This document shows, one piece after another, positions 1-8,800 of a DNA stretch of 64,000 bases. The notes under the pieces are model-generated. The model made no database searches. It was given only the letters and a program-made list of their open reading frames with translations, and had not been told where the DNA came from. The position numbers and the translations under genes were made by a program. This DNA is from Bodo saltans (Eukaryota > Euglenozoa > Kinetoplastea > Eubodonida > Bodonidae): NCBI GenBank assembly GCA_001460835.1, contig CYKH01000238.1:12053-76052 (forward strand), given 5' to 3'. Each line of letters starts with the position of its first letter. Positions within the stretch are counted from its first letter, which is position 1.

Positions 1-1
1 C

Positions 2-1465
2 CTATTTGCGTACGGCCAGACTGGAAGCGGCAAGACGCATAGTATTGTCGGCGACATGCAGTCCGAGGAAGGGCATGGCGTGCTCCCGAGGTTCGTCAAG
101 GGGTTATTCCGGATCGCTCAGCAGCGAGTGGAGGAGGATGCTGAAGTGACGATCAAGATCACGATGTCGATGATCGAGCTGTACATGGAGAAAGTGCGAG
201 ACCTGCTTGTACCTCGAGTTCGTGGGCAGGAGCCTGAGTCTCTTGAGATACACGAGGACCAGAATAGGAAGGTGTTCATTCGGAATGCGAGCGTTCATTC
301 GGTCTTGAGCTATGAGCGTGTGATGGAGCTTCTGTCGCTGGGTAATGGCAACCGACAAACCGCCGAAACGAAGATGAACGAAATGAGCTCTAGATCTCAC
401 TCTGTTGTACAGTTCACAGTCTCTCAGATCTTTGACTCTCTTGAGCGCCGTGACATCGAAAGTGTCGTTTCGCTTGTGGACCTTGCTGGGAGTGAGCGGC
501 AGGGAAAGACCGAAACCACTGGTCAGCAGTTCGAGGAGGCGAAGAAGATCAACCAGTCGCTGCTGATGCTCGGTCGTGCATTGAACTCATTTAGTGACTC
601 AAGAGGTGAATCGTTTGTTTCTCTTCGCGACTCGAAGTTGACCCGCTTGCTGTCGGAGTCGTTTGGTGGCAATAGCAAGACATGGATGCTCGCGACAGTG
701 TCGCCGGCACAGTTCAATGCAGGAGAGACGACTTCGACGCTAGAATATGCCCAAAACGCATTGTGCATTACGAATAAGGCTGAGGTGAACCGCCTTCAGA
801 AGTCACTTGAAAACGCCGAATTAAAGAAACTTGCGTGCATTTTAGAAGGACGCATTGATAACCTCGACAGGAACTTGAAGGCACTTGAACAGGAGGAGCT
901 GGAGCTCAAATCTGAAGAGGAGGCGTTGCTAACGGCCATCGCTGCTGCTGCTCGTGGAAGCGAAAACTTGACTGCAATAGGTATTCGTACCGCTAGTATT
1001 CGAGAAAGCTGTAGTGCTCTCAAAGACGAAATTCAAAGACTGCAGAGCTCCTCGGTGGCTAAGGTTGGTCGTTTTGTGGGCCGTTGTGGAGTTTCTCTCG
1101 CCAGCGTCATGCGCGGTGAGAAGATGCCAATGACTCTGCCGATTACTCTTGACGCAAACACAGTGGGACGACTACACATTCAACTTTTTCCGCTTGAAAA
1201 TGACGGATTCGTTAAAGCACACTCACTTAAGTTTTGCTTGAACGTTGTTGGTGCCTCGCAACTTCCATTAGCGCAAGAGTACGTTTGTCAGTACTGCTTT
1301 CAATTTGATGAGGATGAGAATTGGTACAAAACTCAAAGCGCTTCGGGTACTGAGCCGTTGTGGAACTTTTTGAAGCAGTTTGATCTTGTGGATTTGAGCC
1401 CAGAAATTGAAAACTGCTTTCAGGTTGAGCATGTGTTTTTATTCGAAGTATTTGCGTACGACTAG
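2..1465 (+). CDS. Kinesin motor protein (5' end outside window)
   Basis: ATP-driven microtubule motor. The frame is open from base 2 and begins inside the motor domain with the P-loop GQTGSGKTHS (bases 14-43), so roughly the first 80-100 residues lie upstream. Counting from the first internal ATG at 56, switch I reads NEMSSRSHS and switch II DLAGSERQGKT, followed by KINQSL and SLRDSKLTRLL, all canonical. After the neck (about base 790) comes a short Glu-rich coiled coil to about base 1050, then a beta-rich tail that resembles a C2/FHA-type kinesin tail and stops rather abruptly. The motor core matches N-terminal plus-end kinesins; subfamily cannot be assigned. Its cargo is unknown; a flagellar or cortical role is possible in a kinetoplastid. 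Confidence 0.95.
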   Translation, partial: LFAYGQTGSGKTHSIVGDMQSEEGHGVLPRFVKGLFRIAQQRVEEDAEVTIKITMSMIELYMEKVRDLLVPRVRGQEPESLEIHEDQNRKVFIRNASVHSVLSYERVMELLSLGNGNRQTAETKMNEMSSRSHSVVQFTVSQIFDSLERRDIESVVSLVDLAGSERQGKTETTGQQFEEAKKINQSLLMLGRALNSFSDSRGESFVSLRDSKLTRLLSESFGGNSKTWMLATVSPAQFNAGETTSTLEYAQNALCITNKAEVNRLQKSLENAELKKLACILEGRIDNLDRNLKALEQEELELKSEEEALLTAIAAAARGSENLTAIGIRTASIRESCSALKDEIQRLQSSSVAKVGRFVGRCGVSLASVMRGEKMPMTLPITLDANTVGRLHIQLFPLENDGFVKAHSLKFCLNVVGASQLPLAQEYVCQYCFQFDEDENWYKTQSASGTEPLWNFLKQFDLVDLSPEIENCFQVEHVFLFEVFAYD

Positions 1466-1550
1466 AACTAAATCAATTTGAGGCTAGACACGTAGTGACA
1501 ATTCTTTTCTGCGTCAACATCTGCCATGCTATTGCTTCGATTAGACAAGG

Positions 1551-2279
1551 ATGCCTTCAAGAGCACTACAAGATCTCTTGCTGCAGTCCAGAAGTGGGCT
1601 CACATATCCATCACAGTTATGTTCACAAGCCACCCCAATTGAACCGTTAAATTGCGTTCGCAACGATGTGGGTCGCCCTCAGCAGTGTTGTCCTTTATGT
1701 TCGAAGCTTCTTGTTTCCGAGTCGCTTGTGCAGCACCTTGATAAGTGCAATCAGAACCTGACGTCATGCCCTCACTGCAGCCAAGGAGTCGCAGTTGCCG
1801 AGCTTGATGATCACATTCAAAGCTGCCCTTCAAACTTCAGGAGTTGCTATGTTTGCCATTCTCGAATTTCGTCGTGCGACTTGGCGCAACACTTGCAAAC
1901 CTGTGGGCACGGAAAAGTACTGCGAATGTTCCATGGAACAAGCCTGATGGCGGCACGATCTATCATGCAGGAAGGCTTTCGTGCTTCGACGAAAGGCCTG
2001 CTGGGCAGTGGTGTCTACGTAACGAAAGACCCAAGCAAAGCGCAACAGTACGGCCCAGTTATCATTGAATGCGACGTCCACATTGGCGCCGTTGCCGTGA
2101 TCAATAAACGTCATCACTCTATTCAGAAGTGCTGGAGTGCCCACGGATTCGATTGTGCTTGGATTCCCCCGCACAGTGGCGTCGTGTCAACTGGAATGGA
2201 GGAGCACTGCGTCAGTGATCCTCGACGTGTTGTTGCAGTGTCTATGTCTTCTGCTCTCGAAGTGAGACCACCATTATGA
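1551..2279 (+). CDS. Zinc-finger protein with PARP-like (Gig2-type) ADP-ribosyltransferase fold
   Basis: 242 residues. Residues about 45-118 hold three to four Cys/His clusters of TRAF-finger style (CCPLCSKLL, CPHCSQG, CYVCHSR, each followed by HLxxC or HIxxC). Residues about 125-242 resemble the short PARP-like domain of vertebrate Gig2 proteins: FHGTS (H128), GLLGSGVYVT (Y156) and GMEEHCV (E217/E218) match the H-Y-E pattern of ARTD enzymes, and the Gig2-like block DCAWIPP is present. I infer mono-ADP-ribosylation guided by the fingers, or a degenerate ADP-ribose binder. The first ATG in this frame is used; the leader upstream is pyrimidine-rich. The finger-plus-Gig2 arrangement is not one I know in kinetoplastids. 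Confidence 0.75.
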   Translation: MPSRALQDLLLQSRSGLTYPSQLCSQATPIEPLNCVRNDVGRPQQCCPLCSKLLVSESLVQHLDKCNQNLTSCPHCSQGVAVAELDDHIQSCPSNFRSCYVCHSRISSCDLAQHLQTCGHGKVLRMFHGTSLMAARSIMQEGFRASTKGLLGSGVYVTKDPSKAQQYGPVIIECDVHIGAVAVINKRHHSIQKCWSAHGFDCAWIPPHSGVVSTGMEEHCVSDPRRVVAVSMSSALEVRPPL

Positions 2280-2380
2280 TTGTACAATTTACAAGAGTAA
2301 CTCTGTAGTATGGCTTTAATGCAGTAGTAAAAAGATGCCGCTATGCATCGATCTTCCCTCATTGTTACGTGAAGTGCGAG

Positions 2381-3487
2381 ATGCCCCACGAAGACACACT
2401 CCGATCTGCACTGTTAGAGACGAATTTACATGATTTGCACGCCTTCGCAACTGAAATAGATGAAGCCGACATCTACTCGTTGACGAAAGACACACTCAAG
2501 ATCTGGTCTTTCAAACTGCATACGATTGGTGAGATGCTAGGTAAATATGCTCCAACGGAAGTTGCAGCTCCTGAGCAAACACCAGAGGCGCTAAGGGGCA
2601 GATCACCCTCTACTCGTCTACCTGCATCGAAACGGCGAGAGAGCAGTGTTGTTCCTCGAGAAGACACAGGGGAACACCGAGCTCCTGCAACGATCTCCAT
2701 GCATGTTGCCAGCTCAGTGCACTTGCTGCTCGACAGCTTGTGTCACACAGCTCACGCAGAATGGAGCGTGTGCTACATTTACGTCGAGTCGTTGAAGAAG
2801 TTGGTTCTAGTTGGCGGTGCCGGGAAGCGCTTGTCGTGCCCTGGAGATGTTGCTCTTCATGGCAACACTGGGATTGAGGGCTTGGTTCTTGAAAATGGGA
2901 TAGGGATCAACATGGCGTTGGCTACTTCAGAAAAAGACTACTCCGAGGAGCAAGACCAATCGTTTCGTGATCATACACGCTCTATGCTCGTGTTCCCCAT
3001 GTTTAAGCCTGGATCCTCAACATCGGTGATTGGCGTTGTGGAGGTCGGCAATAGAACTCGGGACGGTCCATTTACCGAAGACGAAGAACGCACGTTGTCA
3101 GATTGCTCGCGATTTATCGCGGACATTGTGTCTCGCTACCCCAACGATATCACGAACCCAAAGACACTTGATAAGTCAGTGTTTGTGCGAGCAAGAGATC
3201 CAACTCATTCGAAAGCAGTGCCACCGGCAAGGCAGTCCCTGATGGTGTACCGCACCCACAAGCACACCCAACCACGAAAAAGTGAATTAAGCCGCGACGC
3301 AGTGGTTCTCCCACGAGGAGCGAGCGTCGAGGACGTTGTTGACCACGTTTCACGAGTCGGCGAAGCCTGGCGTAGCGCGGTTCTACTCAACGTGGAGTTG
3401 GAGCATGAAATACGTCGGTTGCATGAAGCCCTTCGGGTCTCGCGCCGTGAAACTGCTCGGCTGCAAGAACAGTCAAATGTACGATAG
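2381..3487 (+). CDS. GAF-domain protein with C-terminal coiled coil
   Basis: 368 residues from the first ATG (2381). Residues about 107-254 form a GAF domain: a predicted alpha-helix, a beta-strand run WSVCYIYVE, GNTGIEGLVLENG, then SMLVFPMF and VIGVVEVGNR followed by FTEDEERTLSDCSRFIADIV, the usual GAF ending. GAF domains bind cyclic nucleotides or other small ligands, or act as dimer interfaces; the ligand cannot be read here. The middle (about 255-320) is basic and low in complexity. Residues about 325-368 form a coiled coil rich in Arg, Leu and Glu. No catalytic domain is attached, so a sensing or scaffold role is inferred. It overlaps no neighbour and the next gene starts 91 bases on. 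Confidence 0.8.
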   Translation: MPHEDTLRSALLETNLHDLHAFATEIDEADIYSLTKDTLKIWSFKLHTIGEMLGKYAPTEVAAPEQTPEALRGRSPSTRLPASKRRESSVVPREDTGEHRAPATISMHVASSVHLLLDSLCHTAHAEWSVCYIYVESLKKLVLVGGAGKRLSCPGDVALHGNTGIEGLVLENGIGINMALATSEKDYSEEQDQSFRDHTRSMLVFPMFKPGSSTSVIGVVEVGNRTRDGPFTEDEERTLSDCSRFIADIVSRYPNDITNPKTLDKSVFVRARDPTHSKAVPPARQSLMVYRTHKHTQPRKSELSRDAVVLPRGASVEDVVDHVSRVGEAWRSAVLLNVELEHEIRRLHEALRVSRRETARLQEQSNVR

Positions 3488-3545
3488 TGATTTCTTTTGG
3501 GAATTGATGTTGCTGTTTCCAGGATTGCACGATACGACATGTCGA

Positions 3546-3574
3546 CTTTCTTTCTTTCTTTCTTTTCTTACTAG
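3546..3574 (+). promoter_or_regulatory. Pyrimidine tract and AG, likely trans-splice acceptor
   Basis: An almost unbroken CTTT repeat (3546-3570) is followed by CTAG, with AG at 3573-3574, and the ATG of the phosphatase gene comes four bases later. This is the clearest spliced-leader acceptor in the window and fixes the start of the next gene at 3579 rather than at an in-frame codon inside the preceding gene. Confidence 0.85.
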
Positions 3575-3578
3575 CTCG

Positions 3579-4589
3579 ATGGCGTACTGGAGCCCAACCT
3601 TCGTTGAAACCCCAGTTCCGAGCAGAAAGTATGTCGATACTTACAGCCCACTGGAGAGGAGCCACGGCCTCCTCAGCACGCGCACTTCACGTGAAGGACT
3701 TGGACTTTCGAGCGGCAGGGCTTCATCGTTTGATTCCACGCCCCGGCAGCAGTACTCGACTCCACTGCGCGCAGCGACACCTGTTCGTCTCTCTTTTGAC
3801 ACCCCGCGGCTAGATTACTCACAATCGTTCCGAGGAGCAGATGAAGATGATGATGGGTATCGGAGGGGGAGATGCGTGTCGCCCTCCATCCGCCACCAAG
3901 CGCCGCTGTCCCCCTCACCAATGGTGACGGATGCGTGCACCACCTTCATTCCACCCCAACGCCCAGAGGACAGGGGCAAACCCGTGATTGTGTTGGACCT
4001 CGACGAGACGCTCATTTTTGCTCGCGATGGCCCGGTAGTTGCTCGGCCTGGCCTCGCACATCTTTTTCGCGTTATGCAAGGACGATGTGAGGTTGTTGTT
4101 TGGACTGCTGGTGAACGCGATTATGCCCTTGACGCCATCAGGCGGATCGATCCTAACCGCTGCATTCAGCACTGCGTGTACCGTCATCGCAAGTGGTGGA
4201 CGGGACTACCTGGGTACACGAAAGACTTAGCTGCACTTGGCCGCCCTCTTGAGAGAACCGTGTTGGTTGAGAACACACCTGATTGCACTCGAGCGAATCC
4301 TCTAAACTCAATTCTCGTGAAAGACTTTCATGGCGACTGCCGCTCCCACGATAGCACAATCTATCAGCTTGCCGATATTATCGAAGCGATAATTTCTGGT
4401 TGCTATCGGCGAAGTCACATTTCTGATACACTCCATGCTCACCCACATGTTGCGTTGCGTGAGGTGCCGTGCGACTCCAACGGCACAGTGACGGTGTTCA
4501 CACTTGCTGCCGATTATCATCCTCCAGTGTACGCCTCCACTAATTTCGATTTGCAGCGCAGCTACCGACCTTCGTTGAGCCGGCGCTGA
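3579..4589 (+). CDS. FCP1/SCP-type HAD phosphatase (NIF domain)
   Basis: 336 residues. Residues about 135-275 are a NLI-interacting-factor phosphatase domain: motif I DLDETL (D140 nucleophile, D142 acid/base), VVVWTAGERDYA (motif II, the Thr in WTA), and VLVENTPD (motif IV-like, with E-N in place of the usual DNSP or DD). Such enzymes dephosphorylate Ser/Thr, classically the RNA polymerase II C-terminal domain, but kinetoplastid paralogues often act elsewhere. The N-terminal 130 residues are Ser/Arg/Pro-rich and probably disordered. The ATG at 3579 follows a strong pyrimidine tract and AG directly, so the longer in-frame extension overlapping the GAF gene is rejected. Confidence 0.9.
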   Translation: MAYWSPTFVETPVPSRKYVDTYSPLERSHGLLSTRTSREGLGLSSGRASSFDSTPRQQYSTPLRAATPVRLSFDTPRLDYSQSFRGADEDDDGYRRGRCVSPSIRHQAPLSPSPMVTDACTTFIPPQRPEDRGKPVIVLDLDETLIFARDGPVVARPGLAHLFRVMQGRCEVVVWTAGERDYALDAIRRIDPNRCIQHCVYRHRKWWTGLPGYTKDLAALGRPLERTVLVENTPDCTRANPLNSILVKDFHGDCRSHDSTIYQLADIIEAIISGCYRRSHISDTLHAHPHVALREVPCDSNGTVTVFTLAADYHPPVYASTNFDLQRSYRPSLSRR

Positions 4590-4740
4590 TCACTCACTGG
4601 ATGTTTTCATCCGAGTCGATCATTGTACTTCTCTGTTGAGTGATTACCTTACCTCTTTTCCCTTCCTTTGCCATTGGGCAAATTTGGTCGATTGGGATCT
4701 TATCAACACTCTGCTCGTTGTTTCTTTTTTTGTAAGAGTT

Positions 4741-5688
4741 ATGGAGCCAGCGGAAACTGAATCACCGCAGCGCCTTGACGCTCAGCGAAGAACCATGTTA
4801 CTGCGTCGTGGATCGTCACAATCGCTCGATGCTGATACGATGCGAAACGCAATATTTGAGGGGCGCCCTTTGCCGATGCATGTGGAAACGCCTGCCAATC
4901 CAAACGCTGTGAATTCGAGTGAGGCTACTGATCCTCAACGATTATTTCAACTGTTGCGGAGAAAAAAGAAAGCGCCGCATGCGATGTGCGTGTCGACACC
5001 TCTGCAGCCGATGCGCCATACACCAGTTGCATCTCAGCCCCAGCCCCCTCCTCCAGCCCCAGAACCACCGACTGGGTGCAGCTCAGCGCGTGGGACAAGC
5101 GAGACTGTTACCAGCTTAGTGACGCGCCCGGCGTTCAGCGCCCGTCCGTTTTCTCCTGCCGATCGTCCTCCCACAGTTAGTAGTAGGGAGGTGCATAGTG
5201 CACAGCCTGGAGGAATCAATGGGCGACCGTTCACGCGCCAAAAACACCCAAAGAAATCGCTCGACCTTTTTGCCTCTCCAAAAGATGCGGCGGATTTGCA
5301 GGATCCTTTTCCGAAACCCCAAATTCCACGAAGGAGCAGTGGAGGAAAACTTTCAACTCTTTCAGTCCCAGTAAGAGCGGAAGCTCCAAGCAATAGTAAC
5401 GGTAGACCAGTGAATTTCAATTGTTTGTTTCTCAAGTCGGAGGATGAGTTTGATGGCACCAACGAAGTATTTCCCCCTCAACAACACAAAAGCCAAGCGA
5501 ATATCCCCCTAATTGAGACAGATTGGTTCACGTCAACGGCGTGGGAACAACTTCCGACGTCTGATGGTGTACCCCAGCAACACGATGAAGACCTAGGACC
5601 GGAAGGTGAGGAAAACGCTGGAAATGTTTATGCAGAGTCGTTGTACGAGTTGCTGGTTGCCTCCAAACGCCGACCATTGGCAAGATGA
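4741..5688 (+). CDS. Proline/serine-rich protein of unknown function
   Basis: 315 residues. The start at 4741 is chosen because the tract TTTCTTTTTTTGTAAGAG ends two bases before it. No known domain is recognised. The protein is rich in Pro, Ser, Arg and Gln, with a proline run near residues 98-110 and a short basic cluster RRKKKA near residue 75. The C-terminal 100 residues are more acidic (EDEFD, DEDLGPEGEE). It looks mostly disordered and could be a scaffold or a regulatory target of kinases. It follows the phosphatase gene by 151 bases. Codon use resembles the neighbours, so it is probably real although unsupported by homology. Confidence 0.7.
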   Translation: MEPAETESPQRLDAQRRTMLLRRGSSQSLDADTMRNAIFEGRPLPMHVETPANPNAVNSSEATDPQRLFQLLRRKKKAPHAMCVSTPLQPMRHTPVASQPQPPPPAPEPPTGCSSARGTSETVTSLVTRPAFSARPFSPADRPPTVSSREVHSAQPGGINGRPFTRQKHPKKSLDLFASPKDAADLQDPFPKPQIPRRSSGGKLSTLSVPVRAEAPSNSNGRPVNFNCLFLKSEDEFDGTNEVFPPQQHKSQANIPLIETDWFTSTAWEQLPTSDGVPQQHDEDLGPEGEENAGNVYAESLYELLVASKRRPLAR

Positions 5689-5836
5689 TACATTACCTCA
5701 ATCTCGAACGCCCACATGATCCAATTTAGGGATGGTGCAATGTCTTGTAAGTGGTTGTGAAGGCATGTGAAATTTGCTTTGTTCAACCGTTTTAGATTTG
5801 ACTAGAGATTAGATAGACTTGTAGAACTCGAACAAA

Positions 5837-8800
5837 ATGGCTTCCCAAAAACCCAAGAGTGCTTCCTCGCTCCTGCAGAAGTTTACTCGTGATCCCTCGT
5901 ACGTTAGTCGCATGCAAGGACTGGATGAAGAAGCATCAGGTCGTGACTGGGATAACAGGTTCACCACGACGAAGATTCCTCAGTATGACGCGTTCAATGA
6001 CCGCTTCTGTAAGTTCAGCATGCGTCGCCGTGCCCCAAGTTCCAACCGATCCAAAGCCCCACCACCAAATCCTATGATGGCCTGGGGTAGCGGATCAGCA
6101 GCACCTCCTGCTGGCAACGACCGTTTACCTCAACTGCAGCACCAAAGCGCCACCGTTCCCGGAGCACAGAAGTCGATGGGAGACCTTGACGCAGCACTGA
6201 GTACTGGTGGCCAAAGTGTCGAGCAATTGTTCACTAAGGCAAAGCAACGCATTATCAAACTGTGGGACGAACTTGGCGTGGCCGAGGCACAACGAATGCA
6301 ATTTGCCCACCATGCCATGGCCCTTCCGACCCTTGACAACGTTGCTGTGATCAACGAGGAAATCCAGAGGTTGCTTGACCGCCGGAATGCCGCTGTGCAA
6401 GTCGAGAAAACGATTGAGATCCGCGAAGGATTCTTGTACTTGCTACAGGAGCTATCAGAGCGCTATTCGAACGGTGTTGTAGACAAAGACCGTGGCCTCC
6501 GTGAGCTTCTATCCCTCGTGCCACCCTTCCGCAACGCATCTCTCGATGTGGTTGAGTCCATCGTGCGCTGGCGTGAGACGCTTCGCTCGAATACCTCTCC
6601 ACCGTACCTGTGGAAAGGTGTCTCGTACCTGCACAAAATGAACTCAGACTTGTTTTTCATGGTCCACTCAAGACTCGGGCTGCTCTTAGACTTCGAGGTT
6701 CGCAACAACGCACTTCTTGACCCACGCAAGCAAGTAGAATCCGTTGCACCTGGGAAGTTGGCCCCCATTCGGCGAGCGAAGGATAACAAAGACCTTCCAA
6801 AAGAACGCTTGGACAAAGCCGAGCGAGTTCTTCAAGAAGAACTTCAGCGCCAACAGCATATTCAGCTGTTGCGCGCCCAGGGAGGCGATGCTGACGTGAT
6901 GGTGGTTTCTGAAGAAGCGCACCTTGCTAACCTCGCGCGTGACGAAGAGGAACAGCAGCAGCTCATCATCGAAGAGGATGAGTGGCTTCAACAACAAGAG
7001 CGTGAAGCCAAATTACTCGATGCTCAATCAAAATCAGCCATTAAGATTCAAAAGACGTACCGTGGCTTCGTGGCGCGCAAATTTGTTGGCGCGCGAATTC
7101 GTCAACGTCTTGCTGTCATCAAAATGCAAACGATCGCTCGACAATTTATTGCCAAGTGCCGGGTTGAGCAGCTTCGTCGAAAGGTGAACGCAGCGAAAAA
7201 ACTTCAAGCTCTCCACCGTGGTGGCAGCACCCGAGGACGAATTCTCGAAGTTCGTCGTCATCACGATGCTGCTACGACAATCCAACGCGTGTTTCGTGGG
7301 CACCTCGGAAGGAAGTACGCTGATTTGCTTTCGTACTTGCGGATGTGCGCACGAAAGATCCAAGCGCTGTGGCGAGGCCATGTTGCTCGGAAGTACGTTA
7401 CCGCGGTAGTGCGAGGACAGCGTAATTTGGCAGCCACCAAGATTCAGTCACTGTGGCGAGGGACTGTCGTCCGCATGAACCCATTGTTCAGTGCTTCGCG
7501 AGTTAAGTGCGCCGTTCGCATTCAAGCGTGGGTGCGTGGTATTCTTGATCGAGAGTTCGCTCGTAAGCTTATGATTGAGAGGCGGAGCGCAATCCGCCTT
7601 CAAAGCTGGTGGAGGATGCTGCGCGCCAAGCAGCTAGTGTCCTCGATGCGACAATCGAACGCGCATCAAAACTGGCAATTACATCTTGCCAAGGCTCATG
7701 CCGCGGCTACCAAGATTCAGTCTGTATGGCGAATGTTTGATGGCTCAAGGCGTGTAAGTGAGATCCGTGGACGAAAGTTGAGTAAGCTCGCATATCTTGC
7801 TCAGCTTCAGTCCCTCTCAGATGCAGAATCCGCACAAGAGGAGTACCAACGCCATTTTGCTGCCTGTCAAGATATTCAGCGTGCATTCCGTGGACACCAA
7901 GGGCGCCGCCGTGTGCAGCTGCTTCGCTCACTCAATTACTTTGCAACTCAGATTCAACGGATTGTTCGTGGCAAATTGGGTCGCAACCGCGCCCTTCGTC
8001 AACGAGAGCACCTTGCACAGACGATGCCCGCCATCTTTAAGATGTCAGCCGTTCCAACAGCCACGCCGTCATCGATTATTGCTGAAGGCATTCGTATGCA
8101 AAGAGAAGACGTTGATGCTTCAAGTGTCGATGCCTCGGTGATTGAGGCAGACACGGAAGAAACCTTTGCTCGTGTCCCTCACGAAAGCATCGAGCAAACA
8201 GTTGCCCCAGACGACTCGCTTCAGCCAGTTCACACCATTGATGTTCCCTGCCCAGAGCAGCCTGACCACATTGACTCTTACGATATTGTGTCGGCAACTG
8301 ATAAGGAACAGCAAGCTGTTATTGAGCCGTTGAAGCTTCGTGTTGCAGAGGCTGCGACTGTTGTTGTCCTTCCAGTAGTGGCAGTAAACACTCTTCCAGA
8401 TGTCGCCAAGCCACCTGCAACAGTTGTGTTGACTGCACCGCTAGTCGCAGAGCCGAAGCAAGCAATTGATGAGCCCAAACCAGCAACACTCGCCTCTACC
8501 TCCGCTGCCACCGATGCGCCAGTCCCCGTAGCGCCAATCGCGGAGCCCAAGCCAGTTGTCATTGAGGCAGCCCCTGTCGCGATAATCGCTGAGCCCAAGC
8601 CTGTTGCACCTGATGCCTCTACCTCCGCTGCCACCGAGGTGCCAGTCCCAATCACGATTATCGCGGAGCCCAAGCCAGTTGTCGCCGAGGCGCCAGTCCC
8701 CGTAGCGCCAATCGCGGAGCCGAAGCCAGTTGTCATTGAGGCAGCCCCTGTCGCGATAATCGCTGAGCCCAAGCCAGTTGTCGCCGAGTCGATGGTGGCA

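Noticed and set aside
3336-3578. Extension of the phosphatase gene into the GAF gene
   Set aside because: The acceptor tract at 3546-3574 and the ATG at 3579 define a clean start; the extension is the GAF gene's sequence in another frame.
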